DNA of 33,677 nucleotides from Victivallales bacterium (GTDB taxonomy: Bacteria > Verrucomicrobiota > Lentisphaeria > Oligosphaerales > Oligosphaeraceae): positions 1 through 33,677 of the forward strand of contig JAFZAB010000171.1 of the NCBI GenBank assembly GCA_017548425.1, read 5' to 3'. The stretch's first letter is position 1, and each line of letters begins with the position of its first letter. Shown piece after piece: positions 15,918-24,543 of the stretch. Position numbers and translations under genes: made by a program. A model generated the notes under the pieces. It was not told the origin of the DNA and ran no database searches. It saw nothing but the letters and a program-made list of their open reading frames with translations.

Positions 15918-16892
15918 TCAATACGATTTTTTCCATGAAAAAACGGTCGCTTTCTGGCCGGAGACCAGAATGTGGTATTCCGTGATTGGTTTGAATTGTG
16001 GCGGCATGATGCCGGAAACGCCTGGATAGGCGGTTAGCAGGATGAGACGTCCGTTTGTTTTGAGCAGACGTGCAAATTCCTTTAGGACAGATGGATAGAA
16101 ATCAGCAGATATCGGTTCGTAGATGCCCCATGGCGGATCCGTGATGATGGTGGTGAAATAGTCTGATTGAAATGTGTTGGCGAGAAAATCCTGTTGGCGA
16201 ACGAAGAAGGAACGCTGCATTTTGGAATTATGGATGCCTTTGAGTTTTTTCTTGATGGCGTCCACGAGTTCGGAACGGATTTCCGACGCGAAAATTCCAT
16301 GAAAGGATTGTCTTAAACGACTGCGTGCAAATGGGATGGAACCAGAGCCGGCAAATGGATCGAGCACGATGTCATCGGCTTGCGGTTCACTGGCTTCGCA
16401 GAGCAATGTGGCGAGCTCCGGGCGGAGTTCGCCTTTCGCACAGTGCTTTTTGACAGAGGTCAGGCGGTAGAGGCAGTAGGCGACGCCTTCGCTGCGGGAT
16501 TGCAACCAAAATTCCGCTTCTGCCTGCCGTGGCGAAAACGACGAATGCGTGAGGCGTGCAAATGCGTCAACCAGATCGTGCATAACATTGCCTGGCAGGG
16601 AGACGAGTTCGTTCTCCTGTGAGACGAAAATGCGGAAGTCCTTGGGCCTGTGTATGTTCAGTTGTTCGATAGGCTTTGCGAGAATGTCCTGCGCAAGCCG
16701 TGAGAGATTCATGTGATTCAGACGGCGGAGGACGACGAATATGTTATTAAGGTAAGGGATATCCGTCGGAATTGCTTCCGCTTCGAATTCCACGGCACCG
16801 TCCATCATGCGAACGACGTTCATTCCGTCACGAGACAGCAGTTTTGCCGCCAATGAATCGAAGCCGGAGATGAACGTCGCATAGAAAAGCAT
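15918..16892 (-). CDS. RNA methyltransferase, UPF0020/RlmL-like
   Basis: A 324-residue S-adenosylmethionine-dependent RNA methyltransferase, probably making N2-methylguanosine. The N-terminal 130 residues resemble a degenerate THUMP-like RNA-binding region. The catalytic part starts with KGELRPELATLL (about 153-164), then motif I VLDPFAGSGSIPF (177-188) and the NPPY-type motif IV TDPPWG (251-256), which is the variant common in Trm14/TrmN enzymes. Whether the target is rRNA or tRNA cannot be settled here. An A-rich leader with a distant AGGA precedes the ATG. It lies downstream of cysS, separated by a 9-bp repeat array. Confidence 0.8.
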   Translation of the reverse strand: MLFYATFISGFDSLAAKLLSRDGMNVVRMMDGAVEFEAEAIPTDIPYLNNIFVVLRRLNHMNLSRLAQDILAKPIEQLNIHRPKDFRIFVSQENELVSLPGNVMHDLVDAFARLTHSSFSPRQAEAEFWLQSRSEGVAYCLYRLTSVKKHCAKGELRPELATLLCEASEPQADDIVLDPFAGSGSIPFARSRLRQSFHGIFASEIRSELVDAIKKKLKGIHNSKMQRSFFVRQQDFLANTFQSDYFTTIITDPPWGIYEPISADFYPSVLKEFARLLKTNGRLILLTAYPGVSGIMPPQFKPITEYHILVSGQKATVFSWKKSY

Positions 16893-16905
16893 ATTTTTAT
16901 TTTTC

Positions 16906-16954
16906 CTAGATATTCTAGAAAATCTAGAGGCTCTAGAAACTCTGGAAATCTTGG
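16906..16954. repeat. CTAG-phased 9-bp array
   Basis: CTAG at 16906, 16915, 16924 and 16933, then CTGG at 16942 and TTGG at 16951, all exactly 9 bp apart. Units read CTAGATATT, CTAGAAAAT, CTAGAGGCT, CTAGAAACT, CTGGAAATC. It lies between cysS and the methyltransferase start. Confidence 0.8.
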
Positions 16955-16962
16955 ATTAATAG

Positions 16963-18375
16963 TTACTTACGTTTTACGCGCGGGCCTTTGGGCGTGTCTT
17001 CGATGACCCAGCCGAGTTCGTCCAACTGCTTGCGGAGGGCGTCCGCCGTGGCAAAATCCTTCGCCTTGCGGGCGGCCTGACGGTCATCGGCCATCTTCTG
17101 GATTTCGGGGGGAACGGAATCGTCTTGATCAGGCTCGAAAACGGCGAGAACGGAATCAATCTTCTTGATGGTTTCCAAAGCGTTTTTGGCGTTGATGCCG
17201 AGGCAGCGTTTTTCGTCCATGAGCTTGTTGAGTTCGCGGAGAAGATCGAACATGGCGGCGAGCGCGGCGGAAATGTTCAAATCATCGGCGAGGCCGGCGG
17301 TGAAGGCGTCGATGGCGTTTTTGAGAATCTCATCGACTTGCGCGTCCTGTTTGTCATCGGCGACGGCCGCATTTTCGAGCAGGCGGGAGCGGAGCGCGTC
17401 CAACCGCTGGAGGGAGGCGCGCGCGTCGTCAAGAGCCTTGAAGGAGAAGTTGAGCGACTGACGGTAATGCGTGCCAATCAACACCCAACGGATTTCGCGG
17501 CCCGTGTAGCCTTTCTCCAGAATGTCGCGAAGCGTGTAGAAATTGCCAAGCGATTTCGACATTTTCTGGCCATCGACCATCAAATGCGCGCAATGGAGCC
17601 AGTAGTTGACGAACTTGACGCCGTTGGCGGCTTCGGACTGCGCGATTTCGTCTTCATGATGCGGGAACATGTTGTCGATACCGCCGCAATGAATGTCGAA
17701 CGTCTTGCCTAAATATTTGGACGACATGGCGGAGCATTCAAGATGCCAGCCCGGGCGGCCTTTGCCCCATGGGGAGTCCCATGCGACATCGCCGTCGGCT
17801 TCGTCATAAGCTTTCCAAAGGGCGAAATCCGCGACGGATTCCTTCGCATATTCGTCCATGGAGACGCGGGCTCCGGCCTTCATCTGGTCATGATCGATAT
17901 GGACAAGCTGTCCGTAGCGTGGCCATTTGGCGATGGAGAAATAGACGGATTTGTCTTCCGCCTGATAGGCTATCCCTTTGTCGAACAATGCTTTAATGAT
18001 TTCAAGCATTTCCGGAATATGGGCTGTTGCGGCGGGATAGACATCCGCGGGGATGATGCGGAGCGTCTTGATGTCGTTGAAGAAAGCGTCTTTGTACTTC
18101 TGCGTGAAATCGTTGAGCGGAATTTTGGCGGCCTGTGAGCCACGGATGGTCTTGTCATCGACGTCCGTCAGATTCATGACATGCTTGACGTTGTATCCGC
18201 AGAAACGGAGGGTGCGTTTGAGAATGTCTTCAAAAGCGTAGCATCTGAAATTGCCGATGTGTGCGAAGTTATAAACGGTTGGGCCGCATGTGTATAGGCC
18301 GATATGGTCGTCTGCGATCGGCTTGAATTCTTGAACGCGGTGTGTCAATGAGTTGTGGAATGATAGTGTCGTCAT
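16963..18375 (-). CDS. cysS: Cysteinyl-tRNA synthetase
   Basis: Charges tRNA-Cys with cysteine. The 470 residues match the bacterial length. Class I signatures are TCGPTVYNFAHIGN, with zinc ligand Cys30 and the HIGH-like HIGN at 39-42, and KMSKSLGN at 271-278. Remaining zinc ligands are Cys214 in HLECSAM and His239 and Glu243 in FPHHEDEIAQSE. The C-terminal helical domain is complete. The stop follows the conserved basic tail. No Shine-Dalgarno is visible before the ATG; the gene lies 21 bases after the ftsQ-like gene and may be cotranscribed with it. Confidence 0.97.
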   Translation of the reverse strand: MTTLSFHNSLTHRVQEFKPIADDHIGLYTCGPTVYNFAHIGNFRCYAFEDILKRTLRFCGYNVKHVMNLTDVDDKTIRGSQAAKIPLNDFTQKYKDAFFNDIKTLRIIPADVYPAATAHIPEMLEIIKALFDKGIAYQAEDKSVYFSIAKWPRYGQLVHIDHDQMKAGARVSMDEYAKESVADFALWKAYDEADGDVAWDSPWGKGRPGWHLECSAMSSKYLGKTFDIHCGGIDNMFPHHEDEIAQSEAANGVKFVNYWLHCAHLMVDGQKMSKSLGNFYTLRDILEKGYTGREIRWVLIGTHYRQSLNFSFKALDDARASLQRLDALRSRLLENAAVADDKQDAQVDEILKNAIDAFTAGLADDLNISAALAAMFDLLRELNKLMDEKRCLGINAKNALETIKKIDSVLAVFEPDQDDSVPPEIQKMADDRQAARKAKDFATADALRKQLDELGWVIEDTPKGPRVKRK

Positions 18376-18396
18376 GGCGTGTTTTGTATTGAAGGT

Positions 18397-19293
18397 TTAT
18401 TCTTGTGTTGCAAGGGGGATGTTTGTTTTATAGGAAACGTCCAACTTCGTAATGGAGGGACGATTGCCATAATGTGAGGCGATATGGAAGAGGCGTGCGA
18501 CGGCTTCGTTCATGCCGAATACAGGGAAGATGACGGTACAGTTTGGTGCGAACACCTTTGACGATGAATGGGGAACGGCGGTCGTAATCAGAAGATCGTC
18601 TTGCGAAGAGATTTGTATCTGCTTGATTTTCAAGTATATGTTGCTTGGGTGCGTTTGGATCTTGCGCAATAGGTCCAGTGATGCGTTGATGAATTTATCC
18701 GTCACATGTTCACCAGGCTTCAAGGCGTCTGGATTTTGAACGGCAGTGATCATGGGAAGGCCAGTCGTGTCGTATTTCAATTGTGTGTCATCTTTGTGGC
18801 GAAGCGGGAGAATGACGGCATCTTGGTCGATGTAACATGTTTTGGCACCGCAGAAGATGATTGCCTGCGGTGTACGCTCTTCGAATTTGATGGAGAGCGT
18901 CTTAGGCATGATTTTGCGGACTTCGATGTTTTTTAGGATGGGCTCCTGTTCCAGCCGTTCGCGAATTTGGCGTATGTCAAGTTCGATGATATTGTTGTTC
19001 GAGTCCGTTTCCACGCCAAGTTCGGACAGGATGGTATAGACGGAAATCTTTCCTGCGACCTTCGGGCCGGAATAGTTTTGCGTTTCCGTGACGATGATTT
19101 CCTGCACTGTGAGCTCAGGGTTCTCAATATAGAACTTCCTCCAGCAGAAGCGCATACCGAAGATAGCAACGGCTACCAGCACGGCAAGAATGACAATCAC
19201 GCCAATGACGGCTCGTCCCTTTCCCGTGTCGTTGGAAATAGTCACTCTCTTTTTAGTTTGTGATGTTTTGTTGTTTGTCGTTCGAAGCATCAT
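18397..19293 (-). CDS. ftsQ: FtsQ/DivIB-like cell-division protein with POTRA domain
   Basis: A 298-residue bitopic membrane protein. A basic cytoplasmic N-terminus (residues 1-27) leads into one transmembrane helix at about 28-48 and a periplasmic part. Residues 60-135 look like a POTRA domain: the pattern IRQIRERLEQEPILKNIEV, then MPKTLSIKFEERTPQAII, is characteristic of FtsQ, which links FtsB/FtsL and septal synthesis enzymes. The rest resembles the FtsQ beta domain only loosely. It is not beside ftsA, ftsZ or mur genes but sits between rimO and cysS. A strong GGAGGAGAGG site precedes two adjacent ATG codons. Role inferred from the fold pattern. Confidence 0.7.
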   Translation of the reverse strand: MMLRTTNNKTSQTKKRVTISNDTGKGRAVIGVIVILAVLVAVAIFGMRFCWRKFYIENPELTVQEIIVTETQNYSGPKVAGKISVYTILSELGVETDSNNNIIELDIRQIRERLEQEPILKNIEVRKIMPKTLSIKFEERTPQAIIFCGAKTCYIDQDAVILPLRHKDDTQLKYDTTGLPMITAVQNPDALKPGEHVTDKFINASLDLLRKIQTHPSNIYLKIKQIQISSQDDLLITTAVPHSSSKVFAPNCTVIFPVFGMNEAVARLFHIASHYGNRPSITKLDVSYKTNIPLATQE

Positions 19294-19341
19294 TTTCCTC
19301 TCCTCCAGATTGTTGTTTTGGGTATATAAACGAATGGCATG

Positions 19342-20691
19342 TCAGATTTCCTTTGCTTCGCATTCATATTCGCCGGCGTTCGTGATGCGAACATTCGTGA
19401 AGCGCGTGTCATCTGAACGTTTATTTTTTACAGAAACATGGATGATGTCGTCCACGTCCGGAGCATCCGCCACGCTTCGCGCAATCCAGCATTTCTCGTC
19501 TTCGCGTTGCTCAAGCAAGACACGGAAGTCTTTTCCAATCAATGTCTTATTGTGCTTGAGCGAGATTTTGCGTTGCGCTTCCAGAATGAGCTGCTTGCGT
19601 TCTTCCGCGACTTTTGGCGGCACAAGACCGTCTTTCATCTCCGCCGCAGGCGTGTTGGCTTCCGGCGAGAAGGCGAACGCACCAAGACGATCGAATTCGA
19701 ATGCCGTGATGAAATCAAGAAGCTCCTGGAAGCCGTTTTCTGTTTCGCCGGGGAAGCCGACGAGCACGGTCGTCCGAATCGTCAGTTCAGGAAAATCCTT
19801 GCGGATATGGTGCAGAAGTTCCTGCGTCTGAGGGCCTGTCATGCCGCGGCGCATGCCTTGCAGGACGGACGTGGCGACATGCTGGATGGGCATGTCCAGA
19901 TAGGGGACGATGTGGCGTGAATGCGCAAGTGTGTGGAAGAGTTCGTCCGTGACGTACAGCGGATGCGTGTAGAGAACGCGCAGCCAGAAGTCGCCTTCCA
20001 ATTCGTCGCATTTTTGCAGAAGTTTGGCGAGACAGTTGCCGTTGGCGTGGTCAGTGCCGTAACGGGATGAGTCTTGCGCAATGAAATTGATTTCCTTAAC
20101 ACCTTGCGAGAGAAGCTGTTTGCATTCTTCAACGACGGAATCCGGCTGGCGGCTGCGTTGGTGGCCGCGGAACGTCGGAATGGCGCAGAATGCGCATCGA
20201 TGGTCGCAGCCTTCGGCGATTTTGACGTAGGCAAAAGCTTCCGGCGTGACGGTCAGGCGGGGGGCCGTATGGTCATAAAGATATGTCGGAAGTCCGCCTT
20301 TTGGAAGCGGTTGCGACTCGTCCGGCTTGTTGAAGGCGTTGATGATGAGCTTGGCGGCGTTGGGTACGTCATCCAATCCGATGAACAAATCGACATCCGG
20401 AAAACGTTCTTTCGTTTCCTGTGGATTTCGTTGGACAAGGCAGCCCGCGACGACGACCATGCGGCGTGATTTCCGGGCGCGACGTTTCCATTTCAGCGCG
20501 GCTTCAATCGTCTCCTGCGCTTCCTTTCGTGCATCCAGAATGAAGCTGCATGTGTTGATGAGCATGACGTTCGCGTCATTCTCATTTTCAGCGAGCAGGC
20601 AGCCATTGGCGACGAGAGCGCCGCACATGACTTCCGTATCGACTAGATTTTTAGCGCAGCCGAGGCTGACGATGTACGCAATGATGGGCAT
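19342..20691 (-). CDS. rimO: Ribosomal protein S12 methylthiotransferase
   Basis: Radical SAM enzyme that adds a methylthio group to the conserved aspartate of ribosomal protein S12. Counting from the ATG at 20691 (449 residues), the N-terminal UPF0004 domain has SLGCAKNLVDTE (Cys12), Cys48 and Cys84 for the auxiliary cluster. The radical SAM motif CDHRCAFCAIP gives Cys162, 166 and 169. A TRAM domain occupies roughly the last 65 residues. The SLGCxKNxVD signature distinguishes RimO from MiaB. A TTG eight codons earlier (20715) is an alternative start; neither has a Shine-Dalgarno, and the family usually begins just before the SLGC motif. Confidence 0.93.
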   Translation of the reverse strand: MPIIAYIVSLGCAKNLVDTEVMCGALVANGCLLAENENDANVMLINTCSFILDARKEAQETIEAALKWKRRARKSRRMVVVAGCLVQRNPQETKERFPDVDLFIGLDDVPNAAKLIINAFNKPDESQPLPKGGLPTYLYDHTAPRLTVTPEAFAYVKIAEGCDHRCAFCAIPTFRGHQRSRQPDSVVEECKQLLSQGVKEINFIAQDSSRYGTDHANGNCLAKLLQKCDELEGDFWLRVLYTHPLYVTDELFHTLAHSRHIVPYLDMPIQHVATSVLQGMRRGMTGPQTQELLHHIRKDFPELTIRTTVLVGFPGETENGFQELLDFITAFEFDRLGAFAFSPEANTPAAEMKDGLVPPKVAEERKQLILEAQRKISLKHNKTLIGKDFRVLLEQREDEKCWIARSVADAPDVDDIIHVSVKNKRSDDTRFTNVRITNAGEYECEAKEI

Positions 20692-20771
20692 ATTGGCAAT
20701 GAATGGACAAGACAAGATTGGTAGAATACAATAAAACTATTTAATTTAATGCAGAAACGGCAAAGTGCTAA

Positions 20772-21737
20772 TTATTTTCCCGAATAGGAGATGTCCGCAA
20801 GCCTAATGGAAGGATCGGGCAGTGGTTCATGGGCGAGCCATCGTGCGACAAGCGATGCGGCTTCCGATGGATTGCCTTCTGGAATCCAATGAATGACGAT
20901 GCCTTCCCGCTCCATTTTTCGGAACCAAATGTCTTGGCTTTTACAGAAATGGCGGATTTTGGCGAGAAGTTCCGTGCGCATCTGGTCGAATGTCAGCTCC
21001 TGTTTCAGATATTTGGCGACATAGCGGTATTCAAGCCCGAACCAATCCAATTTCTCCCATGAAAGACCATGGTCGCGAAGAGATTGGACTTCTTGGACGA
21101 GCCCTTCTTGCAGCCGTTCGTCCAGACGGATTTCGATGCGTTGACGGACGGTTTTGCGCGGAAAATAAGGCGCGATCACCAACGGATTATCCAATGGTTT
21201 GGTTATGATGGAATCCGCTTGCGGCGACGAGGCGATTTCGATGGCGCGGATGATCCGCTTGTCCTGCGTGAGGTCGGTTCGTTGCAATAGTTCAGGGGAG
21301 GCAATGGCTTGAAGCCGTTTGATAAGTTCTTCTCGGGAAAGACCTTGCAATTCTTCGCGAAGCTGTTGGTTCGGTTCGCCGCCAGGCAGTGAATAGCCGT
21401 GGAGCAGGGCGTTGACATAGAGCGGCGTGCCGCCGGCGATGACGGGTAGGCGGCCGCGCGAACGGATGCCGTCCATGGCCGCCAAGGCGAGTTCCAGAAA
21501 ACGTTTGAGATGGAAATCCTCTTGCGGTTCAACAACATCCAGCAGATGGCATGGGATGCGATTCGCACCATCGCCGTATTCGGACAAGTCCTTTCCCGTG
21601 CCGATATCCATGCCGCGATAGACCTGCCGCGAGTCCGCGCTGATGATTTCGCCGTTGAATTGTCTGGCGAGATGGACGGCGAGTTTTGTCTTGCCGGTTG
21701 CGGTTGGTCCTGTGATGACAAGGGCGGTGTGATGCAT
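20772..21737 (-). CDS. miaA: tRNA dimethylallyltransferase
   Basis: Transfers a dimethylallyl group to A37 of tRNAs that read codons starting with U. The 321 residues match the usual length of about 300-320. The P-loop GPTATGKT is at 10-17, followed by ISADSRQVYRGMDIGTGK, which aligns with the substrate-binding DSxQVYRGMDIGTAK, and AGGTPLYVNALLHG. It lies immediately downstream in position from the divergent lipoprotein leader. No Shine-Dalgarno precedes the ATG. Both miaA and rimO modify the translation apparatus, but the 80-base gap between them leaves cotranscription uncertain. Confidence 0.92.
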   Translation of the reverse strand: MHHTALVITGPTATGKTKLAVHLARQFNGEIISADSRQVYRGMDIGTGKDLSEYGDGANRIPCHLLDVVEPQEDFHLKRFLELALAAMDGIRSRGRLPVIAGGTPLYVNALLHGYSLPGGEPNQQLREELQGLSREELIKRLQAIASPELLQRTDLTQDKRIIRAIEIASSPQADSIITKPLDNPLVIAPYFPRKTVRQRIEIRLDERLQEGLVQEVQSLRDHGLSWEKLDWFGLEYRYVAKYLKQELTFDQMRTELLAKIRHFCKSQDIWFRKMEREGIVIHWIPEGNPSEAASLVARWLAHEPLPDPSIRLADISYSGK

Positions 21738-21783
21738 GGATTTTGTTGGTTTTATGAGAAAAAATATTGTTTTGTAAAAAAAA

Positions 21784-21812
21784 TTGGAAAAAAATGATAA
21801 TCGTAATAAAAT
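21784..21812 (+). promoter_or_regulatory. Candidate promoter of the lipoprotein gene
   Basis: TTGGAA (21784-21789) and TAAAAT (21807-21812) with a 17-bp spacer fit a sigma-70-type promoter at four and five of six positions. Transcription would start near 21819, just before the first arm of the leader hairpins. Confidence 0.35.
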
Positions 21813-21823
21813 ATGTTTTTAAT

Positions 21824-21917
21824 ATTGGCGTTTACTGGGCGAAAGCAGAGAGTTTGCCCGGCACGCCAATGTACATCATACCCTTTCTCTCTCCTTAATC
21901 AAATTGGCGTGCCGGGC
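21824..21917 (+). promoter_or_regulatory. Structured leader with competing hairpins
   Basis: GCCCGGCACGCCAAT (21856-21870) pairs perfectly over 15 bp with ATTGGCGTGCCGGGC (21903-21917) across a 32-nt loop. An upstream ATTGGCGT (21824-21831) can instead pair over 8 bp with ACGCCAAT (21863-21870), which would block the longer stem. The weak TTTAAT tail argues against a simple terminator. It lies between the candidate promoter and the lipoprotein start. Confidence 0.5.
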
Positions 21918-21945
21918 TTTAATCTCTAAAGACAAGGTTTAGACA

Positions 21946-22308
21946 ATGAAAACAAACAAAATGTTGCGAATGTTCGGATATGCGGCGATAGCCTTATGCG
22001 TGACTGGCTGCGATTTGTCGTTGGAGCCAACGGACAAGGCTCAGTCGAAAAAAGGTCCCGCTCCGAAGCCTCAGCAGACGAAGACGGTTCAGAAGGCTCA
22101 GCCAGCCAAACCGGTCGTTCAGTCGAAGCCGCAGGTTCAACCGCAACCGCAGCAACAGCCGCAGAAGCGGACGATTACGGATGATGTGAATTCCGTTGTG
22201 AACTATGGTATCGGTGCGACGCAGTTGAAAGCGAAGCAGAACATGCAGAACAAGATACAGAACATTCAGCAGCGGAAGAACAAGGAGATGGAGGACGCTT
22301 TGAAATGA
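21946..22308 (+). CDS. Small Pro/Gln-rich lipoprotein
   Basis: A 120-residue secreted lipoprotein of unknown function. Residues 1-21 are a lipoprotein signal peptide with the lipobox LCVTGC (Cys22), so the mature protein should be diacylated and probably N-acylated by the Lnt encoded at 25344. Asp follows the Cys, which in E. coli would favour retention in the inner membrane; that rule may not hold here. Residues 30-75 are rich in Lys, Pro and Gln (PAKPVVQSKPQVQPQPQQQPQ), likely disordered. The C-terminal 45 residues are helical and charged (AKQNMQNKIQNIQQRKNKEMEDALK) and could form a coiled coil. It has its own candidate promoter, structured leader and terminator. No family recognised. Confidence 0.75.
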   Translation: MKTNKMLRMFGYAAIALCVTGCDLSLEPTDKAQSKKGPAPKPQQTKTVQKAQPAKPVVQSKPQVQPQPQQQPQKRTITDDVNSVVNYGIGATQLKAKQNMQNKIQNIQQRKNKEMEDALK

Positions 22309-22314
22309 ACGGCA

Positions 22315-22346
22315 GGCCCGACGCTTCGGCGTCGGGCCGTTTGTTT
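22315..22346 (+). terminator. Rho-independent terminator after the lipoprotein gene
   Basis: GGCCCGACGC TTCG GCGTCGGGCC is a perfect 10-bp stem with a stable TTCG tetraloop, followed by GTTTGTTT, starting 7 bases after the stop codon. The convergent hydrolase gene ends at its far side. Confidence 0.9.
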
Positions 22347-23310
22347 ATGAAAGCGTTGAGAGGAAGGAGAGCATGTGCCCTTCGATGGTGCGCCGCCATT
22401 CAAGGGAGGAGAAGTTGTGGTTCGCCCCTTCGATGGTGTGCATTTGGATGGGCAGTTTGTTTTCGTTGATGTAGTCGCCGAAATATTTGATGGCGGCGGT
22501 TGCGTCTGGATCGGCCAGACCGTAGAGCATGACGCCAGGCAGATCGGGGCGGAGGTTCGCCAGATGTTTTTTCGGCGGCTCCTTGCCCTGCGAACGGCTT
22601 TCGACGGCGGCGGCTTTGGCGGCCTTCGGAAGTTTGTTTTTGCCGTCTTCAGTCGTCTGGGCGGCGGCGCCTTCTTCCTTTTTCTTGTTGGCGCCGCGTT
22701 TGAGAAGATGGCCGAAGATGACGTTGCAGACGGATTTCAGGGATACGTCTCCCTTGAAGAAACGCGACCATGTATCGCCGCGCCAAAGCTTTTGCCAATA
22801 GACGCTTAGATAATGGAATGTACGATGGATGTCACGTCCGAAGGCATCGCCGTCGGAGAACGGATAGACGGACATGAGGAGGAGGGCTTTGGCCTGTGGA
22901 ATGCGTTTCAACGTGCCGACGACGACGTTGCCGCCTGAGCATAGTCCGCAGAGGATCGGCTTGTCGAAGCCTGTTTCGGCTTTGGCGGCGGCGACGGCGG
23001 CGACTAGATCGTCCGCCATTGTGACAAGCGACGCATTCAATCCGTCGCCTTGGCTTTCGCCGCGGCCGCGATAGTCGAAGCGGATGGAGGAATAGCCGTT
23101 GGCGGCGAACGTCCGCGCGAGATTGGTCAATAGATCAGCCGGGCCGGCCCGGAAGCCGCTCCAGCCATGGGAGAAGATGATGACGCCTTTGGGCGCGTCG
23201 TTTTCCGGCGTTGCGAGAATGCCGTTGATCGGCTGCCCGTCAACGGCGAATGAAATGGCCTTTTCGCGGACGCCGGCGGCGACGATTGCTTCTGGTGAGA
23301 GCTTGGACAT
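22345..23310 (-). CDS. Alpha/beta hydrolase with Cys at the nucleophile elbow
   Basis: A 321-residue cytoplasmic alpha/beta-hydrolase-fold protein. The oxyanion strand IIFSHGW (His48-Gly49) and RFDYRGRGESQGDG are typical of the serine aminopeptidase-like group. The nucleophile elbow reads GLCSGG, so Cys124 replaces Ser, as in dienelactone hydrolases and exosortase-associated hydrolase 1. Asp267 (LADPDA) and His298 (GANHNF) complete the triad. Residues about 205-250 form a Lys/Ala/Glu-rich insertion. It starts one base after the preceding hydrolase gene, with AAGGAGG before the ATG, so the two are cotranscribed. Substrate unknown. Confidence 0.8.
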   Translation of the reverse strand: MSKLSPEAIVAAGVREKAISFAVDGQPINGILATPENDAPKGVIIFSHGWSGFRAGPADLLTNLARTFAANGYSSIRFDYRGRGESQGDGLNASLVTMADDLVAAVAAAKAETGFDKPILCGLCSGGNVVVGTLKRIPQAKALLLMSVYPFSDGDAFGRDIHRTFHYLSVYWQKLWRGDTWSRFFKGDVSLKSVCNVIFGHLLKRGANKKKEEGAAAQTTEDGKNKLPKAAKAAAVESRSQGKEPPKKHLANLRPDLPGVMLYGLADPDATAAIKYFGDYINENKLPIQMHTIEGANHNFSSLEWRRTIEGHMLSFLSTLS

Positions 23311-23311
23311 G

Positions 23312-24514
23312 TTATTTGTCCTCCTTGGTGTTCAGTGGAGGATAGTGCTTGTTGAGAAATTCCGTTTGAATCTTCAATGCGTGGAGGGCGGGGGCTGAAT
23401 TTTCGTAAAGGACGAAATTGTGGCCGCCGTCAGGCACGATTTCATAAGTGTAGGGGATGTTGTATTCCTTTAGGCGTTTGTGCAGGTCATCGTGGCTTTC
23501 ATGGAAAACGCTTCCTTGATATGCGCCGCCGATGAAAAACAACAATGGCGCTTTCAACTTTTGAGCGTTGTGGACGATGCTGCGCGTCATGAGTCCCGCG
23601 AGTTGTTCTTCGACGGGATGATTGCAGAAGTCCGCCCACGACAGCCAGTTGTTCGCGCGGCGGGCCATGCGATCCCAGTAGAACCGCTGCGGATTGACAA
23701 GCCATGCGTCATAGCTGACGACGGCTTTGCACTGTTTGTTTGCGCGGGCGGCGGCCAATAGGCCGACGCCTGATCCGAAGCTGTGGCCGATCATCGCGAA
23801 TTCATTCTTCTTGACGAATGGAAGCTTCCATGCCCCCGCGAGCATGGACAGACAGTCGTTGACTTCGCCGTCCAGATTTTCGATATCGCCTTCGCATTTG
23901 CGGACTTCGCCTTTGACGGGAATATCCAACTGGAAGAGCGGTTCGCCGCGCATGGCGGGACCGATGATGACGTAGCCGCGTTCAACGATTTCGGCCAGCC
24001 ATTCGCAGAACGTGACGGGCACGCCGAACGCCGCGCCATGGCAGTAGAGGATGAGCGGATATTCCGCGCCGTCTTCCATGGTTTTCGGATACATGAGAAT
24101 GCCGTATTGCGTAAGTTTATCGACTTCCCATTGAACGACGAACATCGTGACGTCCGGATGACTGTTGACTTTGAATTTCTGAAGCTTTTTGAGTTCTGCG
24201 TCCGGTATGGGCTTCCATTTCGGAATCGGCAGCGGCTCGAGATTGTTCAGTTTCGTGAGGCCTTCCTGCCATTTTTTGACCGCTTCCGCTTTTTTGTCTT
24301 GCGAGTCCAGAAGCCGTCCGTCAAACCAGTCCTGCAAGGCGTCTTTCACATTCAACCCGTCAAGAAGCGGCTGTTTGATGGCGTTGACGAGTTTCTCTTC
24401 GACGGCGTTTTTAATACGGTATTCGTATTCTGTCTCTTCCAGCCCTGGACGAACTGTGTCGCCTGCGAAAGCGGCGACGGCGATGACGATGAAAATGTAT
24501 TTCAGACGGCGCAT
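23312..24514 (-). CDS. Secreted alpha/beta hydrolase
   Basis: A 400-residue exported hydrolase. Residues 1-18 form a signal peptide (MRRLKYIF then a hydrophobic Val/Ala core). The fold shows PLILYCHGAAFG, with the oxyanion His-Gly at 159-160, the nucleophile elbow GHSFGSG (Ser245), and a C-terminal PDGGHNFV with the catalytic His. It resembles acetyl-xylan or platelet-activating-factor-acetylhydrolase-like esterases, though no close family was recognised. It follows another hydrolase-fold gene by 29 bases and precedes a third by one base. No Shine-Dalgarno is seen before the ATG; an AT repeat (TATATATAT) lies there. Confidence 0.75.
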   Translation of the reverse strand: MRRLKYIFIVIAVAAFAGDTVRPGLEETEYEYRIKNAVEEKLVNAIKQPLLDGLNVKDALQDWFDGRLLDSQDKKAEAVKKWQEGLTKLNNLEPLPIPKWKPIPDAELKKLQKFKVNSHPDVTMFVVQWEVDKLTQYGILMYPKTMEDGAEYPLILYCHGAAFGVPVTFCEWLAEIVERGYVIIGPAMRGEPLFQLDIPVKGEVRKCEGDIENLDGEVNDCLSMLAGAWKLPFVKKNEFAMIGHSFGSGVGLLAAARANKQCKAVVSYDAWLVNPQRFYWDRMARRANNWLSWADFCNHPVEEQLAGLMTRSIVHNAQKLKAPLLFFIGGAYQGSVFHESHDDLHKRLKEYNIPYTYEIVPDGGHNFVLYENSAPALHALKIQTEFLNKHYPPLNTKEDK

Positions 24515-24543
24515 GGCGATATATATAGGTATAGGGTGAATCG

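Noticed and set aside
21832..21879. A 15-codon minus-strand frame (MMYIGVPGKLSAFAQ) with an AAGGAG-like site, inside the hairpin region upstream of miaA.
   Set aside because: Too short to support; the purine-rich site is simply the complement of the pyrimidine-rich loop, and no regulatory codons or U-rich terminator follow.
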